Shown: in pieces, positions 14,948 to 24,644 of the stretch
How positions within the stretch are numbered: position 1 is the first letter of the stretch
How the letters are laid out: the number at the start of each line of letters is the position of its first letter
Assembly (NCBI GenBank): GCA_963725155.1
Contig: CAVRXU010000008.1
Span: forward strand, 186,001 to 250,000
From: DATDAH01 sp963725155
GTDB taxonomy: Bacteria > Actinomycetota > Acidimicrobiia > Acidimicrobiales > DATDAH01
DNA length: 64,000 bases
Reading direction: 5' to 3'
Notes under the pieces: generated by a model
Databases searched by the model: none
What the model was told of the DNA's origin: nothing
What the model saw: the letters and a program-made list of their open reading frames with translations, nothing else
Program-made: the position numbers and the translations under genes

Positions 14948-16000
14948 GTGACCCAGGCTTTCCTGCCCCCGCCCCCGACCGGCGCACCCGTGGCGCCGGG
15001 CCCCGCCCCGGGCCCCGAAGGCCTCCCCGGCCGGGCCGCCCTCCTCGAGAAGGCCCTCTTCGAGGTGAAAAAGGTCATCGTCGGCCAGGACCAGGCCATC
15101 GAGCGCCTGCTCATCTGCCTGCTGGCCCGGGGCCACGTGCTGCTCGAGGGGGTGCCCGGTGTGGCCAAGACGTTGGCCAGCGAGACCTTGGCCAAGGTGG
15201 TCGGCGGCTCGTTCGTCCGCATCCAGTTCACCCCCGACCTGCTGCCCGCCGACATCGTCGGTACCCGCATCTACCGCGGCTCGTCGGAGAGCTTCGACGT
15301 CGAGCTCGGCCCCGTCTTCGCCAACTTCGTCCTGACCGACGAGGTCAACCGGGCCCCGGCGAAGGTGCAGTCGGCCCTGCTCGAGGTCATGGCCGAACGC
15401 CACGTCTCCATCGGCGGCGAGACCTTCCCCGTGCCCGACCCGTTCCTGGTGCTGGCCACCCAGAACCCCATCGAGTCCGAAGGCGTCTACCAGTTGCCCG
15501 AGGCCCAGCGGGACCGGTTCCTCATGAACGTGCCCGTCGGCTACCCGTCGCCCTCCGAGGAGGTCGAGATCGTCCACCGCATGGGCGTGGCCCCTCCCGC
15601 GGCCACCCAGGTGCTGTCCCCCGAGGAGGTGCTCGAGCTCCAGGCCGCGGCCGACGCGGTGTACGTCGACCCCGGCGTCGTCGACTACGCGGTCAACGTC
15701 GTCTTCGCCACGCGGGAGCCCGCCGACCACGGCATGTCCGACCTCACCGGGATGATCGCCTACGGGGCCAGCCCCCGGGCCAGCCTCGGCCTCGTCGCCG
15801 CCGGCCGGGCCCTGGCCCTGCTCCGGGGTCGGGACTACGCCCTGCCCCAGGACGTGTTCGACGTGGCCCCTGACGTCCTCCGCCACCGGCTGGTCCTCTC
15901 CTATGAGGCCCTGGCCGACGGCGTCGACGTGAACGACGTCCTGATCCGGGTCCTCTCCACGGTCCCCGCCGCGCCGGTCGCCCCCGCCCGGGCCGGATGA
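14948..16000 (+). CDS. MoxR-family AAA+ ATPase (350 aa)
   Basis: A chaperone-like AAA+ ATPase that works with vWA-domain proteins. After a Pro-rich N-terminus come Walker A GVPGVAKT (in HVLLEGVPGVAKTLAS), Walker B FVLTDEVNRAP and the NPIESEGVYQLPEAQRDRF block typical of MoxR. Length is usual. Its stop overlaps the DUF58 start by 4 nt, and with the vWA gene it makes the standard moxR-DUF58-vWA operon. The targets here are unknown. Confidence 0.93.
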   Translation: MTQAFLPPPPTGAPVAPGPAPGPEGLPGRAALLEKALFEVKKVIVGQDQAIERLLICLLARGHVLLEGVPGVAKTLASETLAKVVGGSFVRIQFTPDLLPADIVGTRIYRGSSESFDVELGPVFANFVLTDEVNRAPAKVQSALLEVMAERHVSIGGETFPVPDPFLVLATQNPIESEGVYQLPEAQRDRFLMNVPVGYPSPSEEVEIVHRMGVAPPAATQVLSPEEVLELQAAADAVYVDPGVVDYAVNVVFATREPADHGMSDLTGMIAYGASPRASLGLVAAGRALALLRGRDYALPQDVFDVAPDVLRHRLVLSYEALADGVDVNDVLIRVLSTVPAAPVAPARAG

Positions 16001-16938
16001 GCCCTTCGGGCGCGGCCCCACCCCGGGTCGCGGGGGCGCCGGCCGAGGAGGTGCTGCGCCGCCTGCAGATCGACGTCACCCGTCGCCTCGACGGAATGCT
16101 GCACGGTGACTTCGAGGGCCTCGTCCCCGGCCGGGGCAGCGAACCGGGCGACACCCGGGCCTACACGCCCGGTGACGACGTCCGCCGGATCGACTGGAAC
16201 GTGACGGCCCGGATGCCCGCGGTCCATGTGCGCGAGACGATCGCCGATCGGGAGCTGGCCACCTGGGTCCTGCTCGACCGCTCAGCCAGCCTCGACTTCG
16301 GCACCGCGACCTGTGAGAAGCGGGACATGGCTCTGGCGGCGACGGCCGCCATCGGCTTCATCACGCTGCGCACAGGGAACCGGCTCGGGGTGGTGGTCGC
16401 CGGCGACGGCGACGTACGGGTCCTGCCCCCTGGCACCGGACGGCGGCACCTGCTGGCCACGCTGCATGCCGCCACCGTCGCGTCGGCCGCAGACGGTGGC
16501 AGCAGCGTCGACCTGGCCGCGGCCATCGACGCCCTCGCCCGGGCGGGGCAGCGCCGCCGCGGCCTCATGACCGTGGTGTCGGACTTCCTGGCCCCGGGGG
16601 GCTGGGAGCGTTCGCTGCGAGGCCTGGCGTCCCGTCACGAGGTCCTGGCCGTCGAGGTCGTCGACCCCCGGGAGCTGGCGCTGCCCGACGTCGGCGTGAT
16701 CGAGCTGGTCGATCCCGAGACCGGCGCCCAGCGGGAGGTCCGCACCTCCCGCGACCTGCGGGAGCGCTACGCCGCGGCCGCCGGCGACCAGCGCCAGGAG
16801 ATCGCCCGGCGGATCCGGGCCGCCGGGGCCGACCACTTGGTGCTGCGCACGGACCGGGATTGGCTCCTCGACATCGTCCGCTTCGTCAGCCGACGTAAGG
16901 AACGCCGCCGCGTCGCGGCCGGAACCGTCCACCGTTGA
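15997..16938 (+). CDS. DUF58 domain protein (313 aa)
   Basis: The conserved DUF58 block is visible: GSEPGDTRAYTPGDDVRRIDWN near residues 50-70, then ATWVLLDRSASLDFG, which resembles a vWA MIDAS strand (D-x-S-x-S). No membrane helix. It is the middle member of a translationally coupled operon (ATGA with moxR, TTGA with the vWA gene). Such proteins are thought to link MoxR to membrane vWA partners; the direct role is unknown. Confidence 0.9.
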   Translation: MSPSGAAPPRVAGAPAEEVLRRLQIDVTRRLDGMLHGDFEGLVPGRGSEPGDTRAYTPGDDVRRIDWNVTARMPAVHVRETIADRELATWVLLDRSASLDFGTATCEKRDMALAATAAIGFITLRTGNRLGVVVAGDGDVRVLPPGTGRRHLLATLHAATVASAADGGSSVDLAAAIDALARAGQRRRGLMTVVSDFLAPGGWERSLRGLASRHEVLAVEVVDPRELALPDVGVIELVDPETGAQREVRTSRDLRERYAAAAGDQRQEIARRIRAAGADHLVLRTDRDWLLDIVRFVSRRKERRRVAAGTVHR

Positions 16939-17909
16939 GCTACCTCGCCCCCCATTGGCTGTGGCTCCTCGCCGTCGTCGCCCTCCTGGCCGTCGTCTAC
17001 GGGGTCCTGCAATGGCGGCGGCGGTCCACCTTCACCGTCCGCTTCACGAACCTGGAACTGCTCGACTCCGTCGCGCCCAAGCGTCCCGGCTGGCGCCGGC
17101 ACATCGTGGCCGGCCTGCTCCTGGTCTCGATGTCCCTGCTCGTGGTGGCGCTGGCCCGTCCGACCCGCCCCGAGGCCGCGCCGCTGGGGCCCGTCCTCGT
17201 GCTGGCCATCGACACCTCCCTGTCGATGGAGGCGACCGATGTCGACCCCAACCGCATCGAGGCGGCCCAGGAGGCAGCCGACGGCCTGGTCGAAGGCCTC
17301 GCCGAGAACGTCCGGGTCGGCCTCGTCAGCTTCGACAACGGGGCCACCATCCAGGTCACGCCGACGACCGACCACGACGCCGTCCGCGACGCCATCGACG
17401 GCCTCAGCCTCGACGAGTTCACCGCCATAGGCGAGGCCATCTTCGCCGGCCTCGACGCCATCGCCATCGCCGAGCAGGACCAGCCCGAGGCGGCCGCCGA
17501 CCCGGCCGCCGACGAGCCGCCCCCCAGCCAGATCGTGCTCATGTCCGATGGCGAGACCACGACCGGCCGTCCCGACGCGGAAGCCGCCCAGGCCGCGTTC
17601 GACGCGGGTGTGCCCGTGTCGACCATCGCCTTCGGGACCCAGGGAGCCACCATCGACATCCCCGGCCAGGGCCCCGTGGACGTCTCGGTCAACGAACAGG
17701 CCCTCCAGGCCATCGCCGACTCCACCAGCGGCGAGTACTTCGCGGCCACGACCGGCGACGAGCTGGCCGACGCCTTCGCCGACATCGGCGGCACGGTCGA
17801 CTCCGAGACCGTCGAGCGCGAGGTCGGGACCTGGTTCCTGGGCGTCGGCCTCGCCCTCCTGGTCCTGACCTCGGCCCTGTCTCTCCTGTGGTTCAGCCGC
17901 TTGCCATGA
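16935..17909 (+). CDS. BatA-like membrane protein with von Willebrand A domain (324 aa)
   Basis: Two N-terminal transmembrane helices (LWLLAVVALLAVVYGVL and VAGLLLVSMSLLVVALA), a vWA domain with an intact MIDAS (AIDTSLSMEATD, then the T and D further on, including LMSDGETTTG), and one C-terminal helix. This is the layout of aerotolerance-operon BatA/BatB proteins. The TTG start overlaps the DUF58 stop. It probably displays its vWA domain on the outer face; ligand unknown. Confidence 0.9.
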   Translation: MSYLAPHWLWLLAVVALLAVVYGVLQWRRRSTFTVRFTNLELLDSVAPKRPGWRRHIVAGLLLVSMSLLVVALARPTRPEAAPLGPVLVLAIDTSLSMEATDVDPNRIEAAQEAADGLVEGLAENVRVGLVSFDNGATIQVTPTTDHDAVRDAIDGLSLDEFTAIGEAIFAGLDAIAIAEQDQPEAAADPAADEPPPSQIVLMSDGETTTGRPDAEAAQAAFDAGVPVSTIAFGTQGATIDIPGQGPVDVSVNEQALQAIADSTSGEYFAATTGDELADAFADIGGTVDSETVEREVGTWFLGVGLALLVLTSALSLLWFSRLP

Positions 17910-17917
17910 CACTCGAG

Positions 17918-17939
17918 TGGCTTCGCTTCGCTCAGCGAG
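17918..17939. repeat. Fragment of the 113-bp repeat family
   Basis: Read on the minus strand it ends GAGCGAAGCGAAGCCA, matching the right end of the 11476-11701 unit with two differences. It occupies the 57-bp spacer between the convergent vWA and smc genes. Confidence 0.6.
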
Positions 17940-17966
17940 CGTCACTGATGGCTGGGGCGGGGCGGT

Positions 17967-20900
17967 CTAGTTCACCAGCTCGGAGTCGGTGACCCGTTCG
18001 GAGATGACCTTGGACGAGCCCCCGGGTTGCATGGTCACGCCGTAGAGCACATCGCCGGCCTCCATGGTCCGCTTCTGGTGGCTGACCACGATGAGCTGGG
18101 CCTCCATGCGGAACTCCGCCAGCAGGTCCAGGAACCGGTGCAGGTTCACGTCGTCGAGAGCTGCTTCGACCTCGTCCATCACGTAGAAGGGCGACGGCCG
18201 GCTGCGGAAGACCGCGAACAGGAACGCCAACGCGGTCAGCGAGCGCTCGCCGCCGGAGAGGAGGGAGAGCTTGCGCACGTTCTTGCCCGACGGCCGGGCC
18301 TCGATCTCCAGGCCCGTGTCGAGGAGGTTGTCCGGGTCGGTGAGGCTCAACCGACCGGTGCCGCCCGGGAACAGGGTGGCGAAGAGGGACTCGAAGTTGG
18401 CGGCCACGTCGGCGTAGGCGGCAGTGAACACATCGCGGATCTCGTCGTCGACCGCCTTGATGACCTTGCGCAGCTCCCGGCGCGACTCCTGCACGTCCTC
18501 CAGCTGGCCCTGCAGGAAACCGTGACGTTCCTGGAGCTGCTCGAACTCCTCGAGGGCGAGCGGGTTGATCGGCCCCATCAGGCGCAGGTCCCGCTCCAGC
18601 TCGCGGGCCCGGCCGGTTGCCGTGTTCCCTTCCGGCAGGTCAGGGCACTCGGTGGTCACGGCCCGATCGGGCTCACAGTCCAACTCCACGCGGAGCGTCT
18701 CGACCGCGGTCTCGAGGCGGACGGCGATCTCGGCTTCGCGCACCTCCTCCCGCTGGGAGCGTTCGCGCACCTCGGCGAGAGTGCGCTCGGCCTCGCCCCG
18801 TTCCCGGCGCAGGCCGTCGAGACGGGCCGCGACGCCCCGCACGGCCTCCGACTGCTGGCGCCGGCGCTCGCGTAGGCCGTCGCGGACCTGGTCGATGTCA
18901 GCCGATCGGGCCTCGACCTCGGTGGTCAGCCGTTCCACCGCGGTGGCCCGCGCGTCGATCTCGGACCGGCGGCTCTCGGCGTGCTCCCGCTCGTGGGCGT
19001 CCTTGGCCAGCCGCGGCTCGATCTCCGCCAGGCGCTGCTCGGCCACCCGCCGGCGCTCCCGCAGGGAGGCCTGACGGACCTCGAGGTCGGTGCGTCGGGA
19101 CGAGAGGTCAGCCGCCCGCTCCTCGATCGCCCCCCGGAGCAGGCGCAACTCCCGGCCGGCGGCCTTGGCCGCGTCCTCGTCGTCCTCCAGCTCGGCCAGC
19201 CCCGACTCCAGCTCGGTCACCCGGGCCTGCTCACGGTCCAGCCGGGCCGCGACCTCGTCCCGGTGGGCGGTGAGGGCGTCCTTCTCGGTCGCCCCGTCCC
19301 GGCGGTCGGCGTCGACCCGGGTCAGGCCCTCGAGGGCCGTGGTGCGCCGGCGGTCGTGCTCGTCGATCTCGCGGGCCACGTCGGCTTCGGTGCCCTGGGC
19401 GTCGGTCAGCGCCTGCCGGGCGGAGTCCAGCGCCTCGACCGCCGCGGCGTGCTCGATGGTGGCGGTCTCAGCCCGGTCGCGGGCGTCGTCGAGGGCGGCC
19501 TTCGTGGCCCCACCCTGCTGACGGCCCACCCGCCATCCGCTCGAGCTGAAGCGGTCGCCGGCCCGGGTCACGATGACGGCCCCGGGGTGGGCCTCCGCGG
19601 CATCGGCCGCCACCGTCCAGTCCCCCTCGACAGCCACGGCCGCGCCGACCAGCGCGTCGAGCACGGCCTCGACCTCAGGGCGTCGGGCCCGGACGTGGCC
19701 GCGAACGGCCTCGCCCACCGAAGGGGTGTCGGCGGGTGGCCGGGTGAGGGCCACGGGCAGGACCGCACCACTGTGCTCGCCCTCGCGCAGGGCCACGATG
19801 GCTCGGCGGGCGGCGGCCACGTCGGCCACCACGACCGTGCCCAAGGCTTCGCCGACCGCGGCCTCGACGGCGGGCAGCCAGCCGTCGTCCACCTCGATGG
19901 CCTCGAAGAGCGGGCCGAGCACGCCGTCCACGGCGGTGAGGTGGTCGGCTCCCGAGCGAGAGCGGGCGTCCTCCAGGGCCAGTTCCAGGGCGTCGGCCCG
20001 GGCGGACCAGCGATGGCGCTCGGCATCGGCTCGGCGCAGTGCGTCCTCGGCTCGGCTCAGGTCGTGCTCGACCCGGCTGCGGGCGTGCTCGGCCTCCTCC
20101 AGGGCGTCGATGAGGGGACGCTCGGCCTCGACGATGCGCTCCAGCTCGAGGCGCCGGTGCTCCGCGTCGGCGTCGAGACGCTCGGCGGTGGCGGCCAGCT
20201 CCGCCAGGCGGGATTCCAGCCGGTTCAGCTCGCTGGTGTCGCGCTCGATGCCCCCCCGCCGGGCGACCAGCTCGCCCCGAGCCTCCGCGGCCCGCCCGTC
20301 GCTGTCCGTGTCGGTGTCGGCGGCCCGGACATCGAAGGCGGCCCGGTCGGCCTCCAGCGCGTCGGTCGACTCCGCCAGAGTGGTCAGCTCGGGCGCCAGG
20401 CGCTCGACCTCGGCGGCCACGTCGGTCAACTCCCGGCGCAGGGTGGCGGCGTCGGCCTCCAGGGAGAAGATCACCCCTTGGTCGGTGAACGACAACCGCT
20501 CCCGCTCGATGCCCCGGGCCCGCTCCTTGAGCACGGCAGAGAGGCCGCGGGCCCGCTCGCGCAGGGACTCGAAGCGGACCAGGTCGTCACCGACGTCGTC
20601 GGCGCCGCGGGCGGACAGTTCGGCTTCGGCCCGGATGACCTCGGCGTCGAGGTGGGCCAGCCGGCCCTTCAGGTCCTCGGCCTCCCGGGCCAACTCGGTC
20701 TTGGCCGTGACCGCCTTCTCGAGGCGGGTGCGCAACTCGTCGATCTGGCGCCCGGCGATGTAGAGGCGGAGGGCGGTGAGCTCGGCCACGACCCCGGCGT
20801 GGCGGCGGGCGGCGTCGGCCTGCTTCTCCAGTGGTCGGAGCTGACGACGGACCTCTCGCACCAGGTCCTGGAGGCGGTTGAGGTTGCCCTCGGTGGCCAC

Positions 20901-21443
20901 CAGGCGACGCTCGGAGCGCTCCTTGCGCTTGCGGTACTTGAGGATGCCGGCCGCCTCCTCGATGATCGCCCGCCGGTCCTCGGCCTTGGCGTTGAGGACG
21001 GCGTCGATCTGGCCCTGGCTGACGATGACGTGCTGCTGCCGGCCGACCCCGGAGTCCGACAGCAGGTCCTGGATGTCGAGCAGGCGGCAGGGGACGTTGT
21101 TGATGGCGTACTCGCTGTCGCCTGAGCGGAACAGCGTGCGACTGATCGTCACCTCGGTGAACTCGAGGGGCAGCAGGCCGGCCGAGTTGTCGATGGTGAG
21201 GGCGACTTCGGCCCGGCCCAGGGCGGGGCGCTGGGAGGTCCCGGCGAAGATGACGTCGTCCATCACCTTGGAGCGCACGATGCTCGGCGCTTGGGCGCCG
21301 AGCACCCAGCCGATGGCGTCCACGACGTTGGACTTGCCGCTCCCGTTCGGCCCGACGACCACGGTGATGCCTGGCTCGAGGTCGAGGCGGGTGGCGTCAG
21401 CGAAGGACTTGAAGCCCTTCATGGACAGTGACTTCAGGAACAC
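17967..21443 (-). CDS. smc: Chromosome segregation ATPase SMC (1158 aa)
   Basis: SMC dimers organise and separate the chromosome with ScpA/ScpB. The N-terminal ATPase half has Walker A GPNGSGKSNVVDAI at about residues 32-45. Two long coiled coils flank a hinge (near residues 500-650, with GVLGPLFEAIEVDDGW). The C-terminal half has the signature LSLLSGGERSLTALA and Walker B FYVMDEVEAALDD. Length is typical. The GTG start lies 115 bp after mutM. Its usual neighbour ftsY is displaced about 6.5 kb away. Confidence 0.98.
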   Translation of the reverse strand: MFLKSLSMKGFKSFADATRLDLEPGITVVVGPNGSGKSNVVDAIGWVLGAQAPSIVRSKVMDDVIFAGTSQRPALGRAEVALTIDNSAGLLPLEFTEVTISRTLFRSGDSEYAINNVPCRLLDIQDLLSDSGVGRQQHVIVSQGQIDAVLNAKAEDRRAIIEEAAGILKYRKRKERSERRLVATEGNLNRLQDLVREVRRQLRPLEKQADAARRHAGVVAELTALRLYIAGRQIDELRTRLEKAVTAKTELAREAEDLKGRLAHLDAEVIRAEAELSARGADDVGDDLVRFESLRERARGLSAVLKERARGIERERLSFTDQGVIFSLEADAATLRRELTDVAAEVERLAPELTTLAESTDALEADRAAFDVRAADTDTDSDGRAAEARGELVARRGGIERDTSELNRLESRLAELAATAERLDADAEHRRLELERIVEAERPLIDALEEAEHARSRVEHDLSRAEDALRRADAERHRWSARADALELALEDARSRSGADHLTAVDGVLGPLFEAIEVDDGWLPAVEAAVGEALGTVVVADVAAARRAIVALREGEHSGAVLPVALTRPPADTPSVGEAVRGHVRARRPEVEAVLDALVGAAVAVEGDWTVAADAAEAHPGAVIVTRAGDRFSSSGWRVGRQQGGATKAALDDARDRAETATIEHAAAVEALDSARQALTDAQGTEADVAREIDEHDRRRTTALEGLTRVDADRRDGATEKDALTAHRDEVAARLDREQARVTELESGLAELEDDEDAAKAAGRELRLLRGAIEERAADLSSRRTDLEVRQASLRERRRVAEQRLAEIEPRLAKDAHEREHAESRRSEIDARATAVERLTTEVEARSADIDQVRDGLRERRRQQSEAVRGVAARLDGLRRERGEAERTLAEVRERSQREEVREAEIAVRLETAVETLRVELDCEPDRAVTTECPDLPEGNTATGRARELERDLRLMGPINPLALEEFEQLQERHGFLQGQLEDVQESRRELRKVIKAVDDEIRDVFTAAYADVAANFESLFATLFPGGTGRLSLTDPDNLLDTGLEIEARPSGKNVRKLSLLSGGERSLTALAFLFAVFRSRPSPFYVMDEVEAALDDVNLHRFLDLLAEFRMEAQLIVVSHQKRTMEAGDVLYGVTMQPGGSSKVISERVTDSELVN

Positions 21444-21480
21444 GTGCGCACCCCGGGAACAGTGATGCTCCGGACGTTAG

Positions 21481-21498
21481 CCAGCGCCCTTGCGCTGG
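21481..21498. terminator. Hairpin between mutM and smc
   Basis: CCAGCGC, loop CCTT, GCGCTGG: a perfect 7-bp stem in the 115-bp gap after mutM, with no T-run. It may be a weak terminator or an mRNA stability hairpin separating smc from the upstream operon. Confidence 0.45.
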
Positions 21499-21558
21499 TC
21501 GCGCACCCCAGAGACCTCAGGTGGCGCCGGGGTTTCCGGTGTCAGGAACCAACCCCGG

Positions 21559-22395
21559 CTAGACCTGGCACTGCTCGCAGAAGAAGGTGCTGCGGCTGTT
21601 GGCCTTGACCCGCACGATGACGGAGCGGCACCGACGGCAGGCTTCGCCCTCCCGGTCGTAGACCTGGTGGTGCTCCTGGTACTCGCCCGGCTTGCCCTGG
21701 AGGTCGACGTACTGGCCGTCGGCGAGGGTCGAGCCCCGGTACTTGATGGCGTCGTGGAGGGTCTCGACCAGGGACCGGTACAGCCGCCGGATCTCCTGGG
21801 TGGACAGCGAGTCCGAGAGCCGGTCGTAGCGGAGACCGGCGCCGTAGAGGATCTCGTCGGCGTAGATGTTGCCGATGCCGGCGATGAACTTCTGGTCCAT
21901 CAGCAGGGGCTTGAGCTTCACGCTGCGGTTGACCAGTGCCTGGCCGAACCGGGTCCACGACACGGCCTGCTCGACGGGGTCGAAGCCGAGGTGGGCCAAC
22001 TCGGGGACCTCGTCGTCGATGGCGTCGGCGTCGACCACGAACATCTCCCCGAACTTGCGTGGGTCGATGAAGCGGAGCTGGCCCTTCTGGGTGAAGGTGA
22101 GGACGACGCGAGTGTGGGGCTCGGCCGGGTCCTTGGCCGCGTTGCGCCGGAGCTGACCGCTCATGCCGAGGTGGATCACCAGCACGCTTCCGGTGTCCAG
22201 GGACAGGACCAGGTACTTGCCCCGACGATCGACCCGGGTGACCTTGGCTCCGTCGAGGAGCTTGACGAACGGCGCCTTCTTGGCGTGGCGGCGGATCGAC
22301 CGCAGATCGTTGACCTCGACGTCCTTGACCCGGAGCCCGACGATGTCGCGCTCCAGCTCCCGCCGGATGGTCTCCACTTCGGGAAGCTCAGGCAT
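21559..22395 (-). CDS. mutM: Formamidopyrimidine-DNA glycosylase MutM/Fpg (278 aa)
   Basis: A bifunctional glycosylase/AP lyase that excises 8-oxoguanine. The mature N-terminus PELPEVE provides the catalytic Pro and Glu. The H2TH region contains FIAGIGNIYADEILY, and the C-terminal zinc finger has CRRCRSV and FFCEQCQ. The ATG at 22395 gives the exact family start and overlaps the rnc stop by 8 nt. Confidence 0.97.
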   Translation of the reverse strand: MPELPEVETIRRELERDIVGLRVKDVEVNDLRSIRRHAKKAPFVKLLDGAKVTRVDRRGKYLVLSLDTGSVLVIHLGMSGQLRRNAAKDPAEPHTRVVLTFTQKGQLRFIDPRKFGEMFVVDADAIDDEVPELAHLGFDPVEQAVSWTRFGQALVNRSVKLKPLLMDQKFIAGIGNIYADEILYGAGLRYDRLSDSLSTQEIRRLYRSLVETLHDAIKYRGSTLADGQYVDLQGKPGEYQEHHQVYDREGEACRRCRSVIVRVKANSRSTFFCEQCQV

Positions 22396-23149
22396 CGGCA
22401 GTACGGCTCTCGGTCTCAGTCGTGGATTCGGTCTCGTTCGCGGCTTCCGGCTCTGGCTCGTCCCGCAAGGACTGCCAGGCGACCCGGGCGGCGGCCTGCT
22501 CGGCCTCCTTCTTGGACTTGCCGCTGCCCTGGCCCCGCTCGGCCCCGCCGATGCGGACCACGGCGGTGAAGCGGCGGTCGTGGTCCGGTCCGGTGCCCGA
22601 CACCTCATAACGGGGCACCTGGCCGTACTGACGGGCCGAGGCCTCCTGGAGGCGGGTCTTGTGGTCGGCCTCGCCCGGCCCGGCGACGGCCCCGGCCAGG
22701 CGCTCCGCGACCAGGGGCAGGAGCAGCGTGCGGACGGCAGCGAGTCCGGCGTCGACGTAGACCGCGCCGATGATCGCCTCCATGGAGTCGGCCAGTATCG
22801 AGCGCTTCCCCCGGCCGCCCGTGGCGTCCTCCCCCTTGCCCAGGCGGAGGAACTGGCCGAGCTCCAGGACCGACGCCAGCTGGGCCAGGGCCTCGGTGCT
22901 CACCACGGCGGCCCGGGCCATGGCCAGCTCCCCCTCGGGCATGGCCCCTTCGACCTGGAAGAGGTGGTCGGCGATGACCAGGCCGAGGACGGCGTCGCCC
23001 AGGAACTCGAGGCGCTCGTTGGACGGCGTGCCGACGTGCTCGGCGCACCAGGAGCGATGGGTGATGGCCTCGACGAGGAGGCCGGGATCGGCGAAGTCGT
23101 GGCCAAGGCGCGCCGCGAGGTCGCTCATGGCGCGCTCGGTCATGTCCAC
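22388..23149 (-). CDS. rnc: Ribonuclease III (253 aa)
   Basis: It cleaves double-stranded RNA, including rRNA precursors. The RNase III signature NERLEFLGDAVLGLV is present, with the metal-binding D/E residues again in ADSMEAIIGAVYVDAG. A C-terminal double-stranded RNA-binding domain contains GSGKSKKEAEQAAARVAW. A short acidic tail follows. Start codons at 23149, 23143 and 23128 are all possible; the longest is given. Downstream of acpP and overlapping mutM. Confidence 0.96.
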   Translation of the reverse strand: MDMTERAMSDLAARLGHDFADPGLLVEAITHRSWCAEHVGTPSNERLEFLGDAVLGLVIADHLFQVEGAMPEGELAMARAAVVSTEALAQLASVLELGQFLRLGKGEDATGGRGKRSILADSMEAIIGAVYVDAGLAAVRTLLLPLVAERLAGAVAGPGEADHKTRLQEASARQYGQVPRYEVSGTGPDHDRRFTAVVRIGGAERGQGSGKSKKEAEQAAARVAWQSLRDEPEPEAANETESTTETESRTADA

Positions 23150-23177
23150 AGATCCGTCCTCACGCCATCGCCGGGCC

Positions 23178-23468
23178 TCAGCCGAGGCGGGCGACCACGT
23201 AGTCCACAGCGTCGCGGACCGACTTGAGGTCCTCGAGATCTTCGTCCTCGATGCGGAACCCGACGGAGCGCTCCGAGAGCTCCTCCTCGAGGGCTTCGAC
23301 GAGCTCGATCAGGGCCAAGGAGTCCGCATCCAGGTCGTCGGCGAAGGAGTCGCCCTCCTGGATCTGGCTCGGTTCGATCTCGAGGATGTCGGCCAGACGG
23401 TCACGGATGAGCTCCAGGACCTCGGGTCGCCCCATCGGGCCCTGTTCGACATGGGTCTCGGCCGGCAC
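23178..23468 (-). CDS. acpP: Acyl carrier protein (96 aa)
   Basis: A four-helix carrier with the phosphopantetheine attachment Ser in the DADSL motif (about residue 50), followed by the acidic helix ALIELVEALEEEL. About 15 residues longer at the N-terminus than a minimal ACP; an internal Met at residue 12 is an alternative start. It lies between plsX and rnc, the common arrangement, so it is probably the fatty-acid-synthesis ACP. Confidence 0.92.
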   Translation of the reverse strand: MPAETHVEQGPMGRPEVLELIRDRLADILEIEPSQIQEGDSFADDLDADSLALIELVEALEEELSERSVGFRIEDEDLEDLKSVRDAVDYVVARLG

Positions 23469-23537
23469 GTGCGCACTCTCCCCGTTCGCTCGTCGTGGTG
23501 GGTCCGAGAATTCTATCGCCGCTGACCACCCGCTCGC

Positions 23538-23549
23538 GGGGCGCGCCCC
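23538..23549. other. Perfect 12-bp palindrome GGGGCGCGCCCC
   Basis: In the 114-bp gap between plsX and acpP. It could form a hairpin only with a very tight loop; it is more plausible as a protein site or as chance in GC-rich sequence. Confidence 0.25.
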
Positions 23550-23582
23550 ATGCCCTTTCCGCCCTTCTGTGAGGGTTTCAGA

Positions 23583-24575
23583 TCACTCGGGTGGGCGGAT
23601 CGCCACGGTGAGGTCGCCGACCAGGTCGGCCGCCGCCATCTCGGCCCCGACCCGCACGGCGTTGACCACAGCCCGGGCCGACGACGACCCATGACTGATG
23701 ATGCACACCCCGTCGACCCCCAGGAGCATCGCCCCACCGGTGGAATCCGGGTCCAGCTGGTCGGCCAGGGGGAGCAGCGCGGGCAGGAGCACGTCCGCCG
23801 CCGCTTTGGTCTCCTCCGACGAGCCGAAGACCTCGTAGATGGCCCCGACGATGGCCTTCAGCCCACCCTCGAGGGTCTTGAGGGCCACGTTGCCGGTGAA
23901 GCCGTCGGTGACCACGACGTCGGCGTCGTCGCCCATGAGGTCCCGGCCCTCGACGTTGCCGACGAAGGTCGCGCCCACCGCCTCGACCGCGCCCTCGGCA
24001 AGTAGGGCGTGGGTCTCCTTGACGAGGGGCGAGCCCTTGGTGGGCTCCTCGCCGATGCTGAGGAGGGCGACCCGCGGCGTCTCGATGCCATAGCGGCAGC
24101 GGGCGAAGACGGCGCCCATGACGGCGAACTGGACCAGCATCTCCGGGCTGCACTCGGCGTTGGCCCCGGCGTCGAGCATGACCGTCGGGCGTTCGTGGCC
24201 GGGGGCGGGGATCGGGGTGGCGATGGCCGGGCGGTTGACGCCCTTGATCCGACCCATGCGCAGCAGCGCCGAGCCCATGGTGGCTCCCGTGTTGCCGGCG
24301 CTGACCATCGCCGACGCCTTGCCGTCCCGCACCGCCTCGGCGGCCCGCACCAGCGACGAGTCCTTCATCCGCCGGACGCTCTTGGCCGGGTCGGCGTCCA
24401 TGGCGATGACTTCGGACGCGGCGATGACCTCGAGCCCGCCAGTGTCACCCAGCTCCTCGGGTCGGCCGACCAGCACGACCGGGACACCGAGCTCCTCGGC
24501 GGCCTGGATGGCGCCGGCGACGATCTCGCCGGGGGCCTGGTCGCCGCCCATCGCATCAACGGCTACGGGAAGCAT
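23583..24575 (-). CDS. plsX: Phosphate acyltransferase PlsX (330 aa)
   Basis: PlsX turns acyl-ACP into acyl-phosphate for PlsY in phospholipid synthesis. The start VAVDAMGGDQAPGEIVAGA is the family signature, and SAGNTGATM and MLDAGANAEC are the conserved core segments. Length is normal. Upstream of acpP and downstream of rpmF, the classic rpmF-plsX-acpP order. Confidence 0.96.
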   Translation of the reverse strand: MLPVAVDAMGGDQAPGEIVAGAIQAAEELGVPVVLVGRPEELGDTGGLEVIAASEVIAMDADPAKSVRRMKDSSLVRAAEAVRDGKASAMVSAGNTGATMGSALLRMGRIKGVNRPAIATPIPAPGHERPTVMLDAGANAECSPEMLVQFAVMGAVFARCRYGIETPRVALLSIGEEPTKGSPLVKETHALLAEGAVEAVGATFVGNVEGRDLMGDDADVVVTDGFTGNVALKTLEGGLKAIVGAIYEVFGSSEETKAAADVLLPALLPLADQLDPDSTGGAMLLGVDGVCIISHGSSSARAVVNAVRVGAEMAAADLVGDLTVAIRPPE

Positions 24576-24644
24576 GCAGGCATCCTCCGATCCGGGGTGA
24601 ACCGTCGCATCGGAGGTTCAGCGCGGTGGGACTCGAGGCCCGAC

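Noticed and set aside
18981..21125. Long plus-strand open frame of about 714 codons opposite smc
   Set aside because: It is antisense to a clear SMC protein, low in complexity and matches no fold; long shadow frames are expected at this G+C content.
23538..23549. GGGGCGCGCCCC as a terminator
   Set aside because: No workable loop and no T-run; listed only as a palindrome of unknown meaning.
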